Positions 21,949-31,284 of a stretch of 64,000 nucleotides of DNA are shown here, piece after piece. Source of the stretch: Gallionellales bacterium 39-52-133 (GTDB lineage: Bacteria; Pseudomonadota; Gammaproteobacteria; Burkholderiales; Gallionellaceae); NCBI GenBank assembly GCA_002278935.1, contig NCJL01000007.1:48548-112547 (forward strand). The letters run 5' to 3'. The notes under the pieces are model-generated. The model worked only from the letters and a program-made list of their open reading frames with translations, searched no databases and was not told the DNA's origin. The position numbers were made by a program, and so were the translations under genes. Position 1 is the stretch's first letter. Each line of letters opens with the position of its first letter.

Positions 21949-22980
21949 CTACGGCGCGGGATTAGGATAGCGAAGATGAATTTCTTCAATCGAGCTTAGT
22001 TGTTCAGCACTCAGTTCAATGCAGTCCAGATTTTCCTGTAGCTGCGGCATTGTGGTGGCACCGATAATGGTGCTCGCCACAAACGGGCGGCTGCGTATAA
22101 AAGCCAGTGCCATCTTTGCCGGAGATAGGCCGTGCTGTTGCGCCAGCTGGACATAGGCGCTTACCGCTGTCGGTACATTGGGTTTTTTATAGCGTTGTCC
22201 GAAATCCGGATACAGTGTCATGCGTCCTGGCTCAACAGGATTTTTAACATACTTTCCCGAAAGCAATCCAAAAGCCAGCGGACTGTAGGCCAGCAGGCTG
22301 ATCTGTTCACGATGACACATTTCATGCAGGCCGGTTTCAAAAGTGCGATTGATCAGGTTGTAGGGATTCTGCAGGGTGATGATGCGCTGCAATCCCAGAC
22401 ATTCCGCAACCTTGAGAAATTCGGCCACGCCCCACGGCGTTTCGTTGCTCACGCCGATGTGCCGCACCTTGCCGCTTTTAACCAGTTCGCCAAGCACGGT
22501 CAGTTGTTCTTCGACTGAGGTAGAGGGTCGTTCCAGCGCGGGATTGTAGTTGCTCTTGCCGAACATCGGCACATTGCGCGCCGGCCAGTGGATCTGGTAA
22601 AGATCGATATAGTCCGTTTGCAGACGCTTCAGGCTGCCCTCTATCGCAGCCGTGATGTTGGCACGGTCCAGCGATTCCGGGCCATTTCTGATCCAGCCCA
22701 TGCCGCGCGCAGGTCCGGCCACTTTGCTGCCGATAATCACTTTGTCGCGCACCTGCCTGCGCAGCCACTGGCCTACATACTCCTCGGTGCGTCCCTGCGT
22801 TTCAGCCCTGGCCGGCACCGGGTACATTTCTGCGGTATCAATGAAATTGACACCTTGCGCAAACGCATAGTCGAGTTGCTCACACGCATCGGCCAGGGTG
22901 TTTTGCTGACCGAAGGTCATGCTGCCCAGTGTAATTTCTGACACGTTCAGATCGCTGTTGGCGAGTTGACTGTACCTCAC
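21949..22980 (-). CDS. tas: Aldo/keto reductase, Tas family
   Basis: NADPH-dependent aldo/keto reductase; E. coli Tas suppresses a tyrosine auxotrophy, but the substrate is unclear. The product is 343 residues with the start set at GTG 22980 (RYSQLANSDLNVSEITLGSM), aligned with Tas MxYxxI and preceded by GGAG at seven bases. An ATG eight codons further upstream lacks support. Motifs: LGSMTFGQQN, GVNFIDTAEMYPVP (catalytic Asp, Tyr), IGSKVAG (Lys), LYQIHWP (His), IGVSNETPWGV and STIIGATTMPQLQENL. Confidence 0.93.
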   Translation of the reverse strand: MRYSQLANSDLNVSEITLGSMTFGQQNTLADACEQLDYAFAQGVNFIDTAEMYPVPARAETQGRTEEYVGQWLRRQVRDKVIIGSKVAGPARGMGWIRNGPESLDRANITAAIEGSLKRLQTDYIDLYQIHWPARNVPMFGKSNYNPALERPSTSVEEQLTVLGELVKSGKVRHIGVSNETPWGVAEFLKVAECLGLQRIITLQNPYNLINRTFETGLHEMCHREQISLLAYSPLAFGLLSGKYVKNPVEPGRMTLYPDFGQRYKKPNVPTAVSAYVQLAQQHGLSPAKMALAFIRSRPFVASTIIGATTMPQLQENLDCIELSAEQLSSIEEIHLRYPNPAP

Positions 22981-23035
22981 ATCAGTGCTCCATTCGAAAG
23001 GCAAAACATGAAAAATAGCATAAGCATCAAAATTT

Positions 23036-23051
23036 ATTAAATATAATCAAA
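23036..23051 (-). repeat. Dispersed AT-rich motif, copy 3
   Basis: The minus strand reads TTTGATTATATTTAAT, 56 bp upstream of the tas start and downstream of hslO. Confidence 0.6.
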
Positions 23052-23097
23052 TACTTATATAATTAAGAGCCTGCAGTAAGCACGAAGCAGCAAGAAT

Positions 23098-24018
23098 TTA
23101 ATGTCTGGCAGCACTGGGTGGCAGCACCACAGCATCGACGAAAATCATCTCCGCATCGACTTTATCAAACTCATAGCGCTGATTGCAAAATTCGCAATTT
23201 ACTTCTATGCGTTCACGTTCTGCCAGTATGCTCTCCACCTCTTCGCGTCCCAGCATTTTCAGCATGGTTGCCACATTGTCGCGGGAGCATGAACAATAGA
23301 ATGCAATTCTCTGCGCATCGAACAGGCGTATGTCTTCTTCATGATACAGACGCTGTATCAAGGTGATCGCGGGCAGCTGCAACAGCTCTTCCGCTTTCAG
23401 GGTGTCTGCAAGTATCTGCGCGCGTCGCCACGCGTCTTCATCCGGCGCTTCTTCCTGATGCTCATGATTCTGCATGGCGGAATGGGGCAGTTTTTGCAGC
23501 AGCATGCCCGCCGCCTGTTGCCCGTCCGCAGTGAGCCATAAGCGCGTTTCGAGCTGCTCGGAATGACTCATATAGTTTTGCATGACTTCCGCCACGCTGG
23601 CACCTTCCAGCTCAACGATACCCTGATAGGGCTTGCCGCCGTCCTTGGGATCAAGCGTGATGGCAAACTGCCCATCGCCCACCAGTTCGGCAAAGTTGCC
23701 CTGCGACAAGTCGCCGGACCACTTCGCCGTTGCACGCAGCTTCATATCGCCGCTGCATTCCACCACCAGCAATTTGATTGCTCCCTTGCCCATAATTTGC
23801 AGCACCAGCGAACCCTGCAACTTTAAGGTTGCCGCTAGCAGCACCGCAGCGGCCGCAAGCTCGCCCATGATGTTACGCAGAACCTCAGGGTAGTCATGCC
23901 GCTCCAGCACGCTGCGCCATGACTCGTCGAGATGGACCAGTTCACCGCGTACGGGCCCATGTTCAAACAGAAAGCGTTGAAGGGAGTCAGGCTGGGGAAA
24001 TTGGGATGGATTGTTCAT
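23098..24018 (-). CDS. hslO: Redox-regulated chaperone Hsp33
   Basis: Hsp33 is a cytoplasmic holdase activated by oxidation and loss of zinc. It is 306 residues from ATG 24018 (MNNPSQFPQPDSLQRFLFEH); the ATG 12 codons upstream adds a non-conserved stretch. It has the substrate-binding N-terminal domain (GPVRGELVHLDESW; GELAAAAVLLAATLKLQGSL in two parts). The redox switch CSC-x(32)-CEFC is near the C terminus. It stands upstream of tas with a 117-bp gap. Confidence 0.95.
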   Translation of the reverse strand: MNNPSQFPQPDSLQRFLFEHGPVRGELVHLDESWRSVLERHDYPEVLRNIMGELAAAAVLLAATLKLQGSLVLQIMGKGAIKLLVVECSGDMKLRATAKWSGDLSQGNFAELVGDGQFAITLDPKDGGKPYQGIVELEGASVAEVMQNYMSHSEQLETRLWLTADGQQAAGMLLQKLPHSAMQNHEHQEEAPDEDAWRRAQILADTLKAEELLQLPAITLIQRLYHEEDIRLFDAQRIAFYCSCSRDNVATMLKMLGREEVESILAERERIEVNCEFCNQRYEFDKVDAEMIFVDAVVLPPSAARH

Positions 24019-24267
24019 GACCCAATAATAACATGCACACAGAGGGAGCTGCATATGCTGTCGTCACGCATGGATTGCGAAAGGGTTACTCTTGATTTCC
24101 TGGCGCCTTCAAGGTGACAAGCAAGCAATTAAGTGTTGCGGATGAAAAACATCCTGGACATTGCGGGTTTTGATTTTCCTGGCGGACTGATATAAAGCAT
24201 GAGACCCACAGCAAAACGAGGGTTCGGACGTAGCCGAAATTTAATCGTGAGCGATAGCCAAACCGGT

Positions 24268-24876
24268 TCAGTTGTTTAATATTGCACGCAAGTCCTGCGC
24301 AATGATTTCCGCGCCCTGACCATAGCTCATAAAAAGGCGCAGCTTTCCAGACTGATCAAAGACATAGGTGCCGGCTGAGTGATCCACATCATAACTCTCG
24401 CGGTCTTTACCCTTGTGCTTCTGGTAAAAGATACGGAAATCTTTTGCAACTTTGGCAGTTGCCGCTTCATCACCATAAAGCCCCAAAAAACCCGGATTGA
24501 ATGCCGGCACATATTTGGCAAGCAAATCTTGAGTATCGCGCTGAGGGTCTACCGTGACAAACAGCACTTGTATTTTATCCGCGTCCTTGCCCAGAAGAAC
24601 AAACGCCTGCGCCAAGTCTGACATGGTAGTAGGACAAACATCGGGACAGTGGGTATAACCAAAAAACATGACCACTGCCTTGCCTTTAAAGTCAGCCAGG
24701 GTCCTGCTTTTTCCGTTATGGTCGGTTAACAGAAAATCCTTGCCAAAATCTACACCCGTGATATCAGTAGAGTGAAATTTTTGTGTGGAAGCCTGTTTAT
24801 CGCATCCCGTTAATCCAAAGCTGAGCAACACACTGAAAAATACAATTAATAATTTTGCACTGGCGTATTTCATCAT
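24268..24876 (-). CDS. SCO1/SenC copper chaperone for cytochrome oxidase
   Basis: Delivers copper to the CuA site of cytochrome oxidase subunit II. The product is about 202 residues. It has a lipoprotein signal peptide with lipobox LTGC, then a thioredoxin fold with CPDVCP (copper-binding Cys pair) and the distal His in DVDHSAGTYVF. The N-terminal codons read TTG-ATG-ATG; ATG 24876 is the likeliest start. It is the last gene of the oxidase assembly block, 48 bp after ctaB. Confidence 0.94.
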   Translation of the reverse strand: MMKYASAKLLIVFFSVLLSFGLTGCDKQASTQKFHSTDITGVDFGKDFLLTDHNGKSRTLADFKGKAVVMFFGYTHCPDVCPTTMSDLAQAFVLLGKDADKIQVLFVTVDPQRDTQDLLAKYVPAFNPGFLGLYGDEAATAKVAKDFRIFYQKHKGKDRESYDVDHSAGTYVFDQSGKLRLFMSYGQGAEIIAQDLRAILNN

Positions 24877-24924
24877 CAACTCAAATCCCGATTTAAGGTT
24901 ATATTTTGTCTCGAAATTATTCTG

Positions 24925-25833
24925 TTATAAAAAAGCGAGATCTATTCTTACATAATGGTCTATCAGCAATATCGCAAACAACAACATAAGATAGTTGATT
25001 GAAAAGCGGAATGTGCTGCGCGCCAGGGCGTCGCTATAACCACGATACAGCATGATCGCGTAGTAAAGGAAAATTGCACCAAGAACCAGCGCGCCGACAA
25101 GGTAAATTACTCCGCTCATACCCATCACAAAGGGTATGAGTGTTACCGCAACAAGAATAATTGTATACAACAGAATATGAAGCAAGGTGAATTCTTCCCC
25201 GTGAGTAATTGGCAGCATCGGCAATCCCGATTTTGCATACTCAGCTTTGCGATAAAGCGCGAGCGCCCAGAAATGGGGTGGTGTCCATACAAAAATAATC
25301 AGAAAAAGTATCATCGCTTCAGGTGTAACGCTATTCGTTACCGCGGCCCAACCCAAAATTGGAGGCATTGCGCCGGATGCACCGCCTATCACGATATTCA
25401 AAGGAGTGGAGGGCTTGAGAAATACCGTGTAAATAACCGCATAACCGAAAAAAGTAGCCAAAGTCAGCCACATCGTCAAGGGATTTACATAGAAATACAA
25501 CAGGGCCAGCCCGCTCAACCCCAGTATTGAGGCAAAGATGCTGGTTTCCATTGAGGTAACCCGCCCGGTCGGCAAAGGGCGACCTTGTGTACGAGCCATA
25601 CGCGCGTCTATTTCCTGTTCAATCAGACAATTAAACGCCGCAGCAGCACCTGACACCATACCAATACCGACTGTTACCGCCATTAGCAATGGCCATGCCA
25701 CCATGCCCGGTGAAGCCATAAAAGTTCCAATGACCGCAGTAAACACAATAAGTGCAGTCACGCGAGGTTTTGTTAACTGAAAAAAGCCTTTGCAGCTCTC
25801 GGTACAATGTTGCAATACGATGGTGGCACTCAT
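24925..25833 (-). CDS. ctaB: Protoheme IX farnesyltransferase (heme O synthase)
   Basis: Converts heme B to heme O by adding a farnesyl group, in the inner membrane. The 302-residue UbiA-family product has seven to nine membrane segments. The prenyltransferase motifs are [21 protein letters not shown] (in two parts, with Asp and Arg ligands) and the second Asp-rich loop [17 protein letters not shown]. It is flanked by SCO genes. No heme A synthase (ctaA) neighbours it, which is unusual for this cluster type. Confidence 0.95.
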   Translation of the reverse strand: MSATIVLQHCTESCKGFFQLTKPRVTALIVFTAVIGTFMASPGMVAWPLLMAVTVGIGMVSGAAAAFNCLIEQEIDARMARTQGRPLPTGRVTSMETSIFASILGLSGLALLYFYVNPLTMWLTLATFFGYAVIYTVFLKPSTPLNIVIGGASGAMPPILGWAAVTNSVTPEAMILFLIIFVWTPPHFWALALYRKAEYAKSGLPMLPITHGEEFTLLHILLYTIILVAVTLIPFVMGMSGVIYLVGALVLGAIFLYYAIMLYRGYSDALARSTFRFSINYLMLLFAILLIDHYVRIDLAFL

Positions 25834-25919
25834 GCGATACTCCCATTAACTCTTGTTACATTCACCTTAAAAGTATTTTCATACTCTAAAGGTATCAAAT
25901 TTTTTGTGGCGCAATAGGA

Positions 25920-26534
25920 CTACTTTTCACTTGAATACTTTAACAGACGCGCCAGATCTTTGCGCATGCCAGCTGGCTCGGTTTTCTCCCCGTAGCGCAT
26001 CATCAGGTTACCCTGTGGATCAAGCATATATATTGCGCGATGCTCGGCGGTATTTTTCAGATCCATTCCAAAGTCAGTTGCAAGTTTGTCCATTACTTGA
26101 TTTTCCCCCTTCCAGACACGCATTTCCGCGTAGTCTGACAATTTTTCAGGAAGAGCATCTACTGCTTTCACATCTGTCAAAATAAATACACGTTGAACCC
26201 TGTCCTGATCCTTGCCCTGGGCAATATGAATTTGCCGCATGAGAAACAACTGTTTCATGCACTCTTCAGCGCACGAAGCGCTATTCAAATATACCAGCGT
26301 CCACTTGCCATGAAGCTCGCTGAACTTCACTGCTTTACCATCAAGGGAAAGCAGGCTTCTATCTTCAATCAAGCGTGGCGGTTGAATCAGTTCACCGTGA
26401 TTTCCTGTAGCAGCAGGTTTCCATCCGCTTGCATACATCAAAACCGCAACAACAGCAGGCAGCACAAACACAGCCAAAACCAGAATCAGCGTGCGTCGGT
26501 TCGAAACTTTCTGCGTATCTTTATTACTTGGCAT
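25920..26534 (-). CDS. SCO-like membrane-anchored thioredoxin-fold protein of the cox cluster
   Basis: A 204-residue protein with one N-terminal membrane anchor (LILVLAVFVLPAVVAVLMY). Its periplasmic thioredoxin-like domain carries CAEEC (CxxxC, as in SCO proteins) in VYLNSASCAEEC, and ends in a conserved GAxR-like DLARLLKY tail. The typical SCO distal His is replaced within AEHRAIYMLDP. Proteins like this occur between surf1 and ctaA/ctaB in betaproteobacterial cox clusters. A role in thiol or copper handling for CuA is inferred. Its start overlaps the surf1 end by 11 bp. Confidence 0.85.
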   Translation of the reverse strand: MPSNKDTQKVSNRRTLILVLAVFVLPAVVAVLMYASGWKPAATGNHGELIQPPRLIEDRSLLSLDGKAVKFSELHGKWTLVYLNSASCAEECMKQLFLMRQIHIAQGKDQDRVQRVFILTDVKAVDALPEKLSDYAEMRVWKGENQVMDKLATDFGMDLKNTAEHRAIYMLDPQGNLMMRYGEKTEPAGMRKDLARLLKYSSEK

Positions 26535-27270
26535 TAGTATTATCCTCAGAAGAAATTTTTCTGGTATTGGTCACTATATAAATGACAACCAGTGCAATTG
26601 ACATTAAAAACCACTGGATGGCATATCCCTTATGCACATCAATTCTCGAATCAGGCCTAGCCCATTCCCGCACATATCCTGATGAACTGCCGGGATCCAA
26701 TAAAACAATGAAGGTATGAATAGAGAATGGTACGACCTCCTGATACCGTTTTATATTCAGATTTTGCCAGACAATCTGCCAGGCTTGCTGCTTCGCTTCC
26801 GAGCCAGCCAATTCCAGATACCTGCCTGACGGATCATGTGCATAGCCTGTTATCTCAACTTCTCCTGCTGGCGTCTCAATCTCCGGCAAAATATTTCTGT
26901 CCGCCCCTACCGGAACCCAGCCCCGGTTTACCAAAATTCGCATCTTGCCGCCATTAACACGCAGCGGAGTTAAGACGTGGTAACCCGCCTGACCTTTATA
27001 AATCTGGTTATCAAGGAAAATTTGGTATTCGGGCTCAAAATATCCGCGCGCAAACACTTTTCCAAAGCGAATACTGTTTATATCAATGGGCTCCGAACCT
27101 ATTTGCACGAGGCCGGATTTCCCACGCTGATCGTATATGTCCTGCAAATCCTGCTTCTGCACAGCCTTGTTTGCTTGCCACAGTCCCAGACTAATCAGCA
27201 GCGGAAGAACCAGAATTGTTGCCAGAGTCGGTATCAGTCTGGGTCGAAATTGATAATTTAATATTTGCAT
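26524..27270 (-). CDS. SURF1-family cytochrome oxidase assembly protein
   Basis: SURF1 helps insert heme a into subunit I. The product is about 248 residues from ATG 27270 (MQILNYQFRPRLIPTLA). The frame stays open upstream but runs antisense to the DUF2909 gene. Two membrane segments (near residues 15-35 and about 215-235) bracket a periplasmic domain. Motifs include LGLWQANKAVQKQ, GYFEPEYQIFLDNQIYKGQAGYHVLTPL (two parts), LVNRGWVP and the C-terminal HKGYAIQWFLMSIAL. A SURF1 gene implies heme-a-type assembly even though ctaA is not present here. Confidence 0.93.
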   Translation of the reverse strand: MQILNYQFRPRLIPTLATILVLPLLISLGLWQANKAVQKQDLQDIYDQRGKSGLVQIGSEPIDINSIRFGKVFARGYFEPEYQIFLDNQIYKGQAGYHVLTPLRVNGGKMRILVNRGWVPVGADRNILPEIETPAGEVEITGYAHDPSGRYLELAGSEAKQQAWQIVWQNLNIKRYQEVVPFSIHTFIVLLDPGSSSGYVREWARPDSRIDVHKGYAIQWFLMSIALVVIYIVTNTRKISSEDNTNAK

Positions 27271-27321
27271 AATCAATTTTAGGGTCGCATAATTAAATAT
27301 TGAATCTAAGGAATAATTACT

Positions 27322-27522
27322 ATGCTGGTAAAAATATTTATAATAGTCATGCTCATCCTGATCGTAGGAAGCCTCTTTAGCGCATTGACTTTCCTTTACA
27401 AGGACAATGGGCAAGGAGAACGCACCGCAAAGGCATTAACTCTTCGCATATCGCTTTCTATCGTATTATTTTTGTTCCTGATGCTTGGATTTTACTTGGG
27501 CTTCATACCTGCTCGAGGCTAA
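27322..27522 (+). CDS. Twin-transmembrane small protein, DUF2909 family
   Basis: A 66-residue protein with two membrane helices (residues 3-26 and 43-62) separated by a polar loop DNGQGERTAKALTLRIS. The loop-helix pattern FLYKDxGxxxRTxKALTxRIxLS is the DUF2909 signature. AAGGAAT lies seven bases upstream of the ATG. It is encoded on the opposite strand from the whole cox cluster, between surf1 and coxC. This position is typical in betaproteobacteria. Function unknown. Confidence 0.85.
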   Translation: MLVKIFIIVMLILIVGSLFSALTFLYKDNGQGERTAKALTLRISLSIVLFLFLMLGFYLGFIPARG

Positions 27523-27640
27523 CTTTTAAAGATCAGATTATTTGGCAACCAAACCACCTCGTACATCTTATTAGCCTGCGATACTTCCGCTGTTCAAATA
27601 ACCATGGCAGCGGGATTGATTTTTCACTTTATCAAGTATA

Positions 27641-27694
27641 AAACACCCCATCTCAAGCCTCGCCAAAAAGGGGAAACTTGGGATGGGGTGCTTT
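27641..27694. terminator. Intrinsic terminator between coxC and the DUF2909 gene
   Basis: CACCCCATCTCAAG (27644-27657) pairs with CTTGGGATGGGGTG (27677-27690) apart from one G-T position. TTTT tracts lie on both strands. It serves the convergent coxC (minus) and DUF2909 (plus) transcripts. Confidence 0.85.
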
Positions 27695-27785
27695 TCATTC
27701 CTAACCGTCTGCTTACTCCAGAAAATTATTCGGATTAAGCCAGACTTCAAAATCTACGTAACAAGGACTAATGTCCTTGTATAGC

Positions 27786-28661
27786 TTAGATCCAGTAAAC
27801 GAATACAAACAGGCCCAGCCAAACTACGTCAACAAAGTGCCAGTACCAAGCCACACCCTCAAAACCAAAGTGTGCGTCAGGCTTGAAATGTCCTTTCATT
27901 GAACGAACAAGTATCACTGCCAGCATGGTAGTTCCAAGCATCACGTGAAAGCCGTGGAAACCGGTCAGCATGAAGAAAGTCGCACCATATATTCCTGCAC
28001 CCATAGTCAGGCCAAGTTCGTGGTAAGCGTGATAATACTCATATGCTTGCAACGAAATAAACGCAATAGCTAGGGCAATCGTCATGATCATGCCCCATAC
28101 CAGCTGGGACCGATTATTCTTAATCAAACCCCAGTGCGCCCAGGTCAGTGTTGCACCTGAAGTCAGCAGCAACAGAGTGTTGATCGCGGGGATTCCCCAT
28201 GCCCCCATTGGGGTGAATTTCGGCATATCGCCTGGGCCGCTAACCAGCTGGCCATCGACTGCAGTGCCAGGCCAGGCTGCAACAAACTGCGGCCACAATT
28301 GCGCCATCGTATCGCCCGAACCCAACCATGGCACTGACAATATACGTGCATAAAACAGTGCACCGAAGAACGCGGCAAAGAAAGCGACTTCAGACAAAAT
28401 AAACCAGCTCATGCCCAAGCGGAAAGACTTGTCCACTTGTTTGTTGTACATGCCGGATTCGCTTTCACGGATGACATCGCCAAACCAGCCGTACATCATG
28501 AAAAGCAGTATGCCCACTCCTGCCAGCAAAGTCATGCCGCCAGCGCCGCTTTTGTTCAGCATCAAGATAAAGCCGGTTGCCATAACCAACAGGGCAAGCG
28601 AGCCTACAATCGGCCAGTACGAGGGTGATGGCAAATAGTAACTGTCTTTATTCCCACTCAT
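27786..28661 (-). CDS. coxC: Cytochrome c oxidase subunit III
   Basis: Integral subunit of the proton-pumping aa3-type oxidase. The 291-residue product has seven membrane segments. Typical motifs are YYLPSPSYWPIVGSLALL, RLGMSWFILSEVAFFAAFFGALFYAR (two parts), GATLTWAHW, YHAYHELGLTMGAGIYGATFFMLTGFHGFHV (two parts) and the C-terminal AWYWHFVDVVWLGLF. It is downstream of ctaG and the DUF2970 gene and ends before a bidirectional terminator. Confidence 0.98.
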   Translation of the reverse strand: MSGNKDSYYLPSPSYWPIVGSLALLVMATGFILMLNKSGAGGMTLLAGVGILLFMMYGWFGDVIRESESGMYNKQVDKSFRLGMSWFILSEVAFFAAFFGALFYARILSVPWLGSGDTMAQLWPQFVAAWPGTAVDGQLVSGPGDMPKFTPMGAWGIPAINTLLLLTSGATLTWAHWGLIKNNRSQLVWGMIMTIALAIAFISLQAYEYYHAYHELGLTMGAGIYGATFFMLTGFHGFHVMLGTTMLAVILVRSMKGHFKPDAHFGFEGVAWYWHFVDVVWLGLFVFVYWI

Positions 28662-28730
28662 GTTTCTACTCCCTTATTAAAAATTTGATTTGCTTTAAGC
28701 CTGGTAAAAAATTACCAGCCCAACAAGCCG

Positions 28731-28940
28731 CTATCGCGTTACAAAATAAACCAAAAGCAAAAGCGTCATCACAAACAATACGGCACCGAAAATACCGGCC
28801 ACAATGATTTGAGTCATTGTCAGGCGATTGATATCTGCCTGGTATTCGTTTTTGCTACGTACGCCAAAAAAACTCCACAGAACTGCCCGCATTGCATGCA
28901 ACGCGCTTGATTTTTTATTGCTTCCACTGCTATCCGTCAT
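28731..28940 (-). CDS. DUF2970 small membrane protein of the cox cluster
   Basis: A 69-residue protein with a soluble N-terminal half (ALHAMRAVLWSFFGVRSKNEYQAD in two parts) and one C-terminal membrane helix (IIVAGIFGAVLFVMTLLLLVYFV). The pattern A..VLWSFFGVR is the DUF2970 signature. It lies between ctaG and coxC, as usual in betaproteobacteria. It may be a small accessory oxidase subunit (inference). Confidence 0.88.
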   Translation of the reverse strand: MTDSSGSNKKSSALHAMRAVLWSFFGVRSKNEYQADINRLTMTQIIVAGIFGAVLFVMTLLLLVYFVTR

Positions 28941-28993
28941 TGTTTCACCTTAAGTGTCCTGCTTTTAATAACACCGAATCCTGGCTTCCGGAC

Positions 28994-29548
28994 TCAGCTC
29001 TTTACCTCAAAAAAAGTATATGAAAGCGTGATAGTGTTCACATCCTTGGGTAAATCAGGAGTTACAACAAACACCACCGGCATTCCCCTGCTTTCATGAG
29101 GACCAAGCTTTTGCTTGGTAAAACAAAAGCATTCCACTTTTTTAAAATACTCGACGGCTAGTGCAGGACCATAGCTCGGCACTGCTACACCCTCAGTTTC
29201 CCTATCTGTCGTGTTAACCACGTCATAGACAACATTGGTCATTTCACCAGGATGAATTCTGATGCTACTTTGCTGGGCCGCGAAATTCCACGGCATTTTA
29301 GCGTTAGTATTGGCAACAAATTCAACTGTAATCCAGCGTGACTTGTCCACCTGTGTGTTTGACGTATCAACATTGGCGTTTACATTTGCGTAGGGATTTG
29401 CAGAATTATCCCGCGTAGCATCAATCCACCCCGCATCGCAAGCCGCCTTATAAATAGGAACCATGGCATAAGTAAAAGCCAGCATCACTACAGCCAGCAA
29501 CAACAGCTTGGCAACCATGTATTTTGTGGAGCTCTTCTCTGTCGTCAT
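28994..29548 (-). CDS. ctaG: Cytochrome c oxidase assembly protein CtaG/Cox11
   Basis: Copper chaperone that builds the CuB site in subunit I. The 184-residue product has an N-terminal membrane anchor (VAKLLLLAVVMLAFTYAMVPIY, two parts) and a periplasmic Ig-like domain. The copper-binding CFCF lies in KKVECFCFTKQKLGP. The family ends with LPKDVNTITLSYTFF. Its ATG lies 1 bp after the stop of the 34-residue assembly peptide gene. Confidence 0.96.
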   Translation of the reverse strand: MTTEKSSTKYMVAKLLLLAVVMLAFTYAMVPIYKAACDAGWIDATRDNSANPYANVNANVDTSNTQVDKSRWITVEFVANTNAKMPWNFAAQQSSIRIHPGEMTNVVYDVVNTTDRETEGVAVPSYGPALAVEYFKKVECFCFTKQKLGPHESRGMPVVFVVTPDLPKDVNTITLSYTFFEVKS

Positions 29549-29549
29549 G

Positions 29550-29654
29550 CTAATTCATTTTACTCATAATCATGGCAACAAATAATCCAGCCGCAACACA
29601 AGCAAGCAGTAGCGCCGTGATATATTTTTTCCTTTGCATATTATCCTGAGTCAT
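29550..29654 (-). CDS. Cytochrome oxidase small assembly protein (34 residues)
   Basis: A short gene between coxA and ctaG. On the minus strand ATG 29654 opens MTQDNMQRKKYITALLLACV, continues into a single membrane helix, and ends AMIMSKMN at TAG 29550. One base separates its stop from the ctaG ATG, suggesting coupling. Tiny one-helix proteins at exactly this place are annotated in betaproteobacteria as oxidase small assembly proteins. Identification rests on position and topology more than on sequence. Confidence 0.7.
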   Translation of the reverse strand: MTQDNMQRKKYITALLLACVAAGLFVAMIMSKMN

Positions 29655-29699
29655 TTTATTTTCCATATACAGCAAGGGCAAAGCCCTTGCCGTCAGGAT

Positions 29700-31268
29700 T
29701 TACTTAACGACAGGCGGAGTAGCAAAAGTGTGATACGGCGCAGGAGATGGAATAGTCCATTCCAGCGTATCAGCACCTTCCCATGGTTTGTTACCGGCAC
29801 TTGCGCCACCGCGGATGCACTTGATAACAACAATCAGGAACAACAGTTGCGTTGTGCCGAATATGAATCCGCCAACACTGGAGATCATGTTGAAATCAGC
29901 AAACTGCAATGCATAGTCAGGAATACGGCGTGGCATACCGGCCAATCCCAGGAAATGCTGCGGGAAGAACGTGATGTTAAAGCCGATCACGGACAACCAG
30001 AAATGCCACTTGCCCATTGCTTCGTTGTACATATGACCCGTCCACTTTGGCAACCAGTAGTAAGCCCCAGCAAAAAGTGCGAACAGTGAACCGGAAACCA
30101 GCACATAGTGGAAGTGTGCAACAACGTAGTAAGTATCCTGTAACTGGATATCCACTGGCACGATAGCCAATACCACACCGGTGAATCCACCGATTGTGAA
30201 CAGGGCAACGAAACCGACTGCAAACAGCATGGGTGTTTCAAATGTCATTGCACCCTGCCACATTGTAGCAAGCCAGTTGAACACCTTAACGCCGGTTGGA
30301 ACAGCGATCAGCATCGTGGCATACATAAAGAACAGTTGTGCTGCAGTAGGCATACCTACAGAGTACATGTGATGCGCCCATACGATGAATGACAGAATCG
30401 CAATAGAAGCGGTCGCATATACCATCGATGCATAACCGAACAGCGGCTTGCGCGCAAAAGTAGGAATAATCGTGGAGACGATGCCGAACGCAGGCAGAAT
30501 CATGATGTATACCTCTGGGTGACCGAAGAACCAGAAGATATGCTGGAACATTACTGGGTCACCGCCACCAGCCGCATTGAAGAAGTGCGTATCGAAATGA
30601 CGATCTGTCAGCAACATGGTAACCGCACCAGCCAGAACCGGCATTACAGCCACCAGCAGATAAGCAGTGATGAACCATGTCCATACAAACAAGGGCATCT
30701 TCATGTATGTCATGCCAGGAGCACGCATATTCATGATAGTTGTGATGATATTGATCGAGCCCATAATCGAGGAAATACCCAGAATATGCACGGCCAGAAT
30801 GGTCATATCACCCGAGATGCCGCCCTGAATAAACAGGGGCGGATACATCGTCCAGCCACCGGCAGCCGCGCCGCCAGGAACAAAGAATGACACTATCAGC
30901 AAGATAGCAGCCACTGGCAACAACCAGAAACTCCAGTTGTTCATACGTGGCAAAGCCATATCCGGTGCACCTATCATCAAAGGCACCTGCCAGTTAGCGA
31001 AACCAACAAAAGCTGGCATGATCGCGCCGAAAACCATGATCAAACCGTGCATCGTGGTTAACTGGTTAAAAGTGTGTGGCTGTAAAAATTGCAGGCCGGG
31101 CTGAAATAACTCGGCACGAATGCCCAAAGCGAGAGAGCCTGCAAAAAAGAACATGATCAGGCTAAACCAGAGGTATAGCGTACCAATATCTTTATGGTTA
31201 GTTGTTGTTACCCAGCGCATTAAGCCGCTGGGGTGATGATCATGGCCGTGCTCGTGAACTGCTTCCAT
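29700..31268 (-). CDS. coxA: Cytochrome c oxidase subunit I (aa3 type, A1 class)
   Basis: Catalytic heme-copper subunit reducing O2 to water with proton pumping. The product is about 522 residues with twelve membrane helices. Active-site motifs are [13 protein letters not shown] (CuB His, cross-linked Tyr and the Glu of the D channel), WAHHMYS (two CuB His), K-channel Lys in PTGVKVFNW, and the heme pair in [17 protein letters not shown] lies one base before ATG 31274 but seven bases before ATG 31268, so 31268 is the better start. It is 10 to 16 bp after coxB. Confidence 0.98.
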   Translation of the reverse strand: MEAVHEHGHDHHPSGLMRWVTTTNHKDIGTLYLWFSLIMFFFAGSLALGIRAELFQPGLQFLQPHTFNQLTTMHGLIMVFGAIMPAFVGFANWQVPLMIGAPDMALPRMNNWSFWLLPVAAILLIVSFFVPGGAAAGGWTMYPPLFIQGGISGDMTILAVHILGISSIMGSINIITTIMNMRAPGMTYMKMPLFVWTWFITAYLLVAVMPVLAGAVTMLLTDRHFDTHFFNAAGGGDPVMFQHIFWFFGHPEVYIMILPAFGIVSTIIPTFARKPLFGYASMVYATASIAILSFIVWAHHMYSVGMPTAAQLFFMYATMLIAVPTGVKVFNWLATMWQGAMTFETPMLFAVGFVALFTIGGFTGVVLAIVPVDIQLQDTYYVVAHFHYVLVSGSLFALFAGAYYWLPKWTGHMYNEAMGKWHFWLSVIGFNITFFPQHFLGLAGMPRRIPDYALQFADFNMISSVGGFIFGTTQLLFLIVVIKCIRGGASAGNKPWEGADTLEWTIPSPAPYHTFATPPVVK

Positions 31269-31284
31269 ATCCATTCCTCCTAAA

